A DNA stretch of 64,000 bases from Gammaproteobacteria bacterium (GTDB lineage: Bacteria > Pseudomonadota > Gammaproteobacteria > Ga0077536). Below are positions 62,792 through 64,000 of the stretch, in pieces. The notes under the pieces are model-generated. The model was not told the DNA's origin. It made no database searches and saw nothing but the letters and a program-made list of their open reading frames with translations. The DNA is taken from the NCBI GenBank assembly GCA_016191285.1, contig JACPPA010000024.1:1-64000 (forward strand), in the 5' to 3' direction. The position numbers were made by a program, and so were the translations under genes. Numbering within the stretch: the stretch's first letter is position 1; the number at the start of each line of letters is the position of its first letter.

Positions 62792-63194
62792 GTTCGTAGT
62801 CATGGGTGATCGTCGCGGTCTTGCCGAGCATGATCGATGCCGAACAGTACTTTTCAGCGGAAAGCGTGAGCGCACGTTCCACCACTGCGGGTTTTAAGCC
62901 GCGTCCCCAGATTTTGAAATGCACATGGATTTGGGTGAAAACCTTGGGATCATGAGCCGCGCGCTCGGCGCTGAGCTCCGCCTGACAATCGACCACGGGA
63001 TGGCGACCTTTGGTCAAAATCGACACCACATCGAACGCCGTACAAGCACCCATCCCGATGAGCACCAACTCCATGGGACGGATCCCGATATTGCGTCCGC
63101 CGGCACTCGGCGGACCATCAATTACCACCGCATGCCCAGTCTCGCTTTCGCCGACAAACGACACGCCGTCCACCCATTTAATCGTTGCTCTCAT
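62775..63194 (-). CDS. OsmC family protein
   Basis: 139 residues. Two active-site Cys are at MGACTAFDVVSILTK and EKYCSASIMLGKTATI, and MRATIKWVDGVSFVGESETG begins it. Same layout as YhfA-type OsmC proteins, which are often next to crp in gammaproteobacteria, as here. Organic-peroxide reduction is the general family activity; the YhfA branch is less well defined. Confidence 0.93.
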   Translation of the reverse strand: MRATIKWVDGVSFVGESETGHAVVIDGPPSAGGRNIGIRPMELVLIGMGACTAFDVVSILTKGRHPVVDCQAELSAERAAHDPKVFTQIHVHFKIWGRGLKPAVVERALTLSAEKYCSASIMLGKTATITHDYELIEAV

Positions 63195-63258
63195 GTTCTT
63201 CTCGCCGTTGCTACCAGGCGGCAGCTAGTTAAGGCCGGGTACTTTAATGCGCATAAGC

Positions 63259-63303
63259 TGTAAAGACGAATGAAATTCGGGCTTTACAATAGCTTTTTAT
63301 AAT
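63259..63303 (+). promoter_or_regulatory. Probable crp promoter with an inverted repeat
   Basis: A perfect TATAAT (63298-63303) stands 44 bases before the ATG; the -35 is weak. TGTAAAG (63259-63265) and CTTTACA (63282-63288) form an inverted repeat over the -35 region. The spacing (16) is not the usual CRP half-site spacing (TGTGA-N6-TCACA), so autoregulation by this route is not implied. Confidence 0.45.
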
Positions 63304-63347
63304 CTAAACGAATAAAGTTAGGTAAGGTACGTAGGACGAGGTCAAAG

Positions 63348-64000
63348 ATGGCTACGACTTTAGGGACCGGGATGGGGAAGATCACAATCGGCCCAATTAA
63401 GCCGCCCCACACTGATGACGCAATTCAACGCTTTCTCGAGCATTGCCACCGCAAGACTATCCCCGCCAAGAGCACGATTATCCGACAAGGGGATCCCTCG
63501 CACGACCTGTACTACGTGGTGAAAGGATCGGTGACGGTTCTACTGGAAGACGAAGAAGGCCGCGAACTGGTGCTCGCCTATTTGAACCCAGGCGATTTCT
63601 TCGGCGAAATTGGCTTGTTTAACGAACACGTCAATCGCAGTGCGCTGGTGCGCGCCAAGACCGTCTGCGAGATCGCGCAGATTGGCTACGAAAAACTGAA
63701 AAGCATTCCGGCGGTGTTTCCCGATCTACTGTTCGCGATTGCCTCCCAACTCGCAACTCGCCTGCGACGGATGAATCGTAAAGTAGGCGATCTTGCGTTC
63801 ATGGACGTGTCTGGCCGGGTGGCCCGTTCGATTCTCGACCTGTGTAAAGAGCCGGATGCGATGACCCATCCCGACGGCATGCAAATCCGCATCACCCGTC
63901 AAGAACTCGGCCGGATCGTTGGCTGTTCGCGCGAAATGGTCGGTCGCGTGCTCAAGAATCTCGAAGAGCAGCACCTGCTGAGCGCTAGCGGTAAGACTAT
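63348..64000 (+). CDS. crp: CRP/FNR family regulator, CRP-like, cut by the window end
   Basis: At least 217 residues; the stop is outside the window. Cyclic-nucleotide domain with the phosphate-binding cassette GEIGLFNEHVNRSALVRA, close to E. coli CRP (GELGLFEEGQERSAWVRA). C-helix VFPDLLFAIASQLATRLRRM, and the C-terminal helix-turn-helix ITRQELGRIVGCSREMVGRV with the recognition residues RExxGR kept. The N-terminal lead MATTLGTGMGKITIG is longer than in E. coli. Position beside the OsmC-like gene supports Crp (or Clp in Xanthomonas-like lineages). Confidence 0.92.
   Translation, partial: MATTLGTGMGKITIGPIKPPHTDDAIQRFLEHCHRKTIPAKSTIIRQGDPSHDLYYVVKGSVTVLLEDEEGRELVLAYLNPGDFFGEIGLFNEHVNRSALVRAKTVCEIAQIGYEKLKSIPAVFPDLLFAIASQLATRLRRMNRKVGDLAFMDVSGRVARSILDLCKEPDAMTHPDGMQIRITRQELGRIVGCSREMVGRVLKNLEEQHLLSASGKT

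Noticed and set aside
1-64000. tRNA or rRNA genes
   Set aside because: I looked for T-loop (GGTTCGAATCC-like) and anticodon arm patterns and found no complete cloverleaf; 6S RNA is the only structured RNA gene I can support.

Overview
The window comes from the chromosome of a high-GC gammaproteobacterium. The best evidence is the block 6S RNA - zapA - zapB-like, facing ygfB - pepP - ubiH - ubiI, an order characteristic of Gammaproteobacteria. A tkt-gap-pgk...pyk-fba glycolytic cluster, a CRP-type regulator and an MSHA-like type IV pilus locus agree with this. I cannot name the genus. Short palindromic repeats of at least three families (REP/BIME-like) are scattered between genes.

Layout. 1-880 holds decayed fragments: a LysR effector-binding domain without its DNA-binding part and a truncated antitoxin. 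880-3412 is a small integron cassette array without an integrase (a CALIN): on the minus strand an Nmad2-like protein, a small membrane protein, a BrnT/BrnA toxin-antitoxin pair and a glutathione S-transferase are separated by attC sites. 3770-5419 is a polytopic glycosyltransferase-like protein. 5550-7665 is a three-gene Rieske dioxygenase set (beta, alpha, ferredoxin), followed by a DUF1272 protein and a cyclase-family hydrolase. 9093-16645 is a cyanophycin locus: cphA and an apparently inactive paralogue on one strand, facing an ABC exporter-like protein and a DUF1854 protein on the other. 16854-25299 is mostly housekeeping: degenerate SGNH protein, EVE protein, 6S RNA, zapA, zapB-like, ygfB, pepP, ubiH, ubiI, purC and a small conserved-looking protein. 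25907-30227 is a catabolic patch with a wrecked VanA-like Rieske gene, a fumarylacetoacetate hydrolase, an alpha/beta hydrolase, a DUF1636 protein and an amidohydrolase. 30507-41514 is a central carbon cluster on the minus strand (tkt-gap-pgk, then pyk-fba), interrupted by a three-gene module (NicX-like dioxygenase, acyl-CoA dehydrogenase, AMP-forming ligase). metF follows at 42145, with a foldable leader.

42980-62791 is the most system-like part. A sigma-54-type response regulator is followed by a compact MSHA-like pilus operon (ExeA-like ATPase, MshL secretin, MshN, MshE, MshG, and MshI-, MshJ- and MshK-like proteins), then a large prepilin-like protein and a prepilin. Next come a histidine kinase on the opposite strand, an ABC-2 permease, a one-membrane-span protein, a second prepilin with a good -24/-12 promoter, an ABC ATPase and a PAS protein with a degenerate GGDEF-like domain. 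The working hypothesis is a regulated surface pilus whose assembly or export uses a dedicated ABC transporter, comparable to the PilG/H/I proteins of Myxococcus type IV pili. The window ends with an OsmC-like protein and the 5' part of a crp-like gene.
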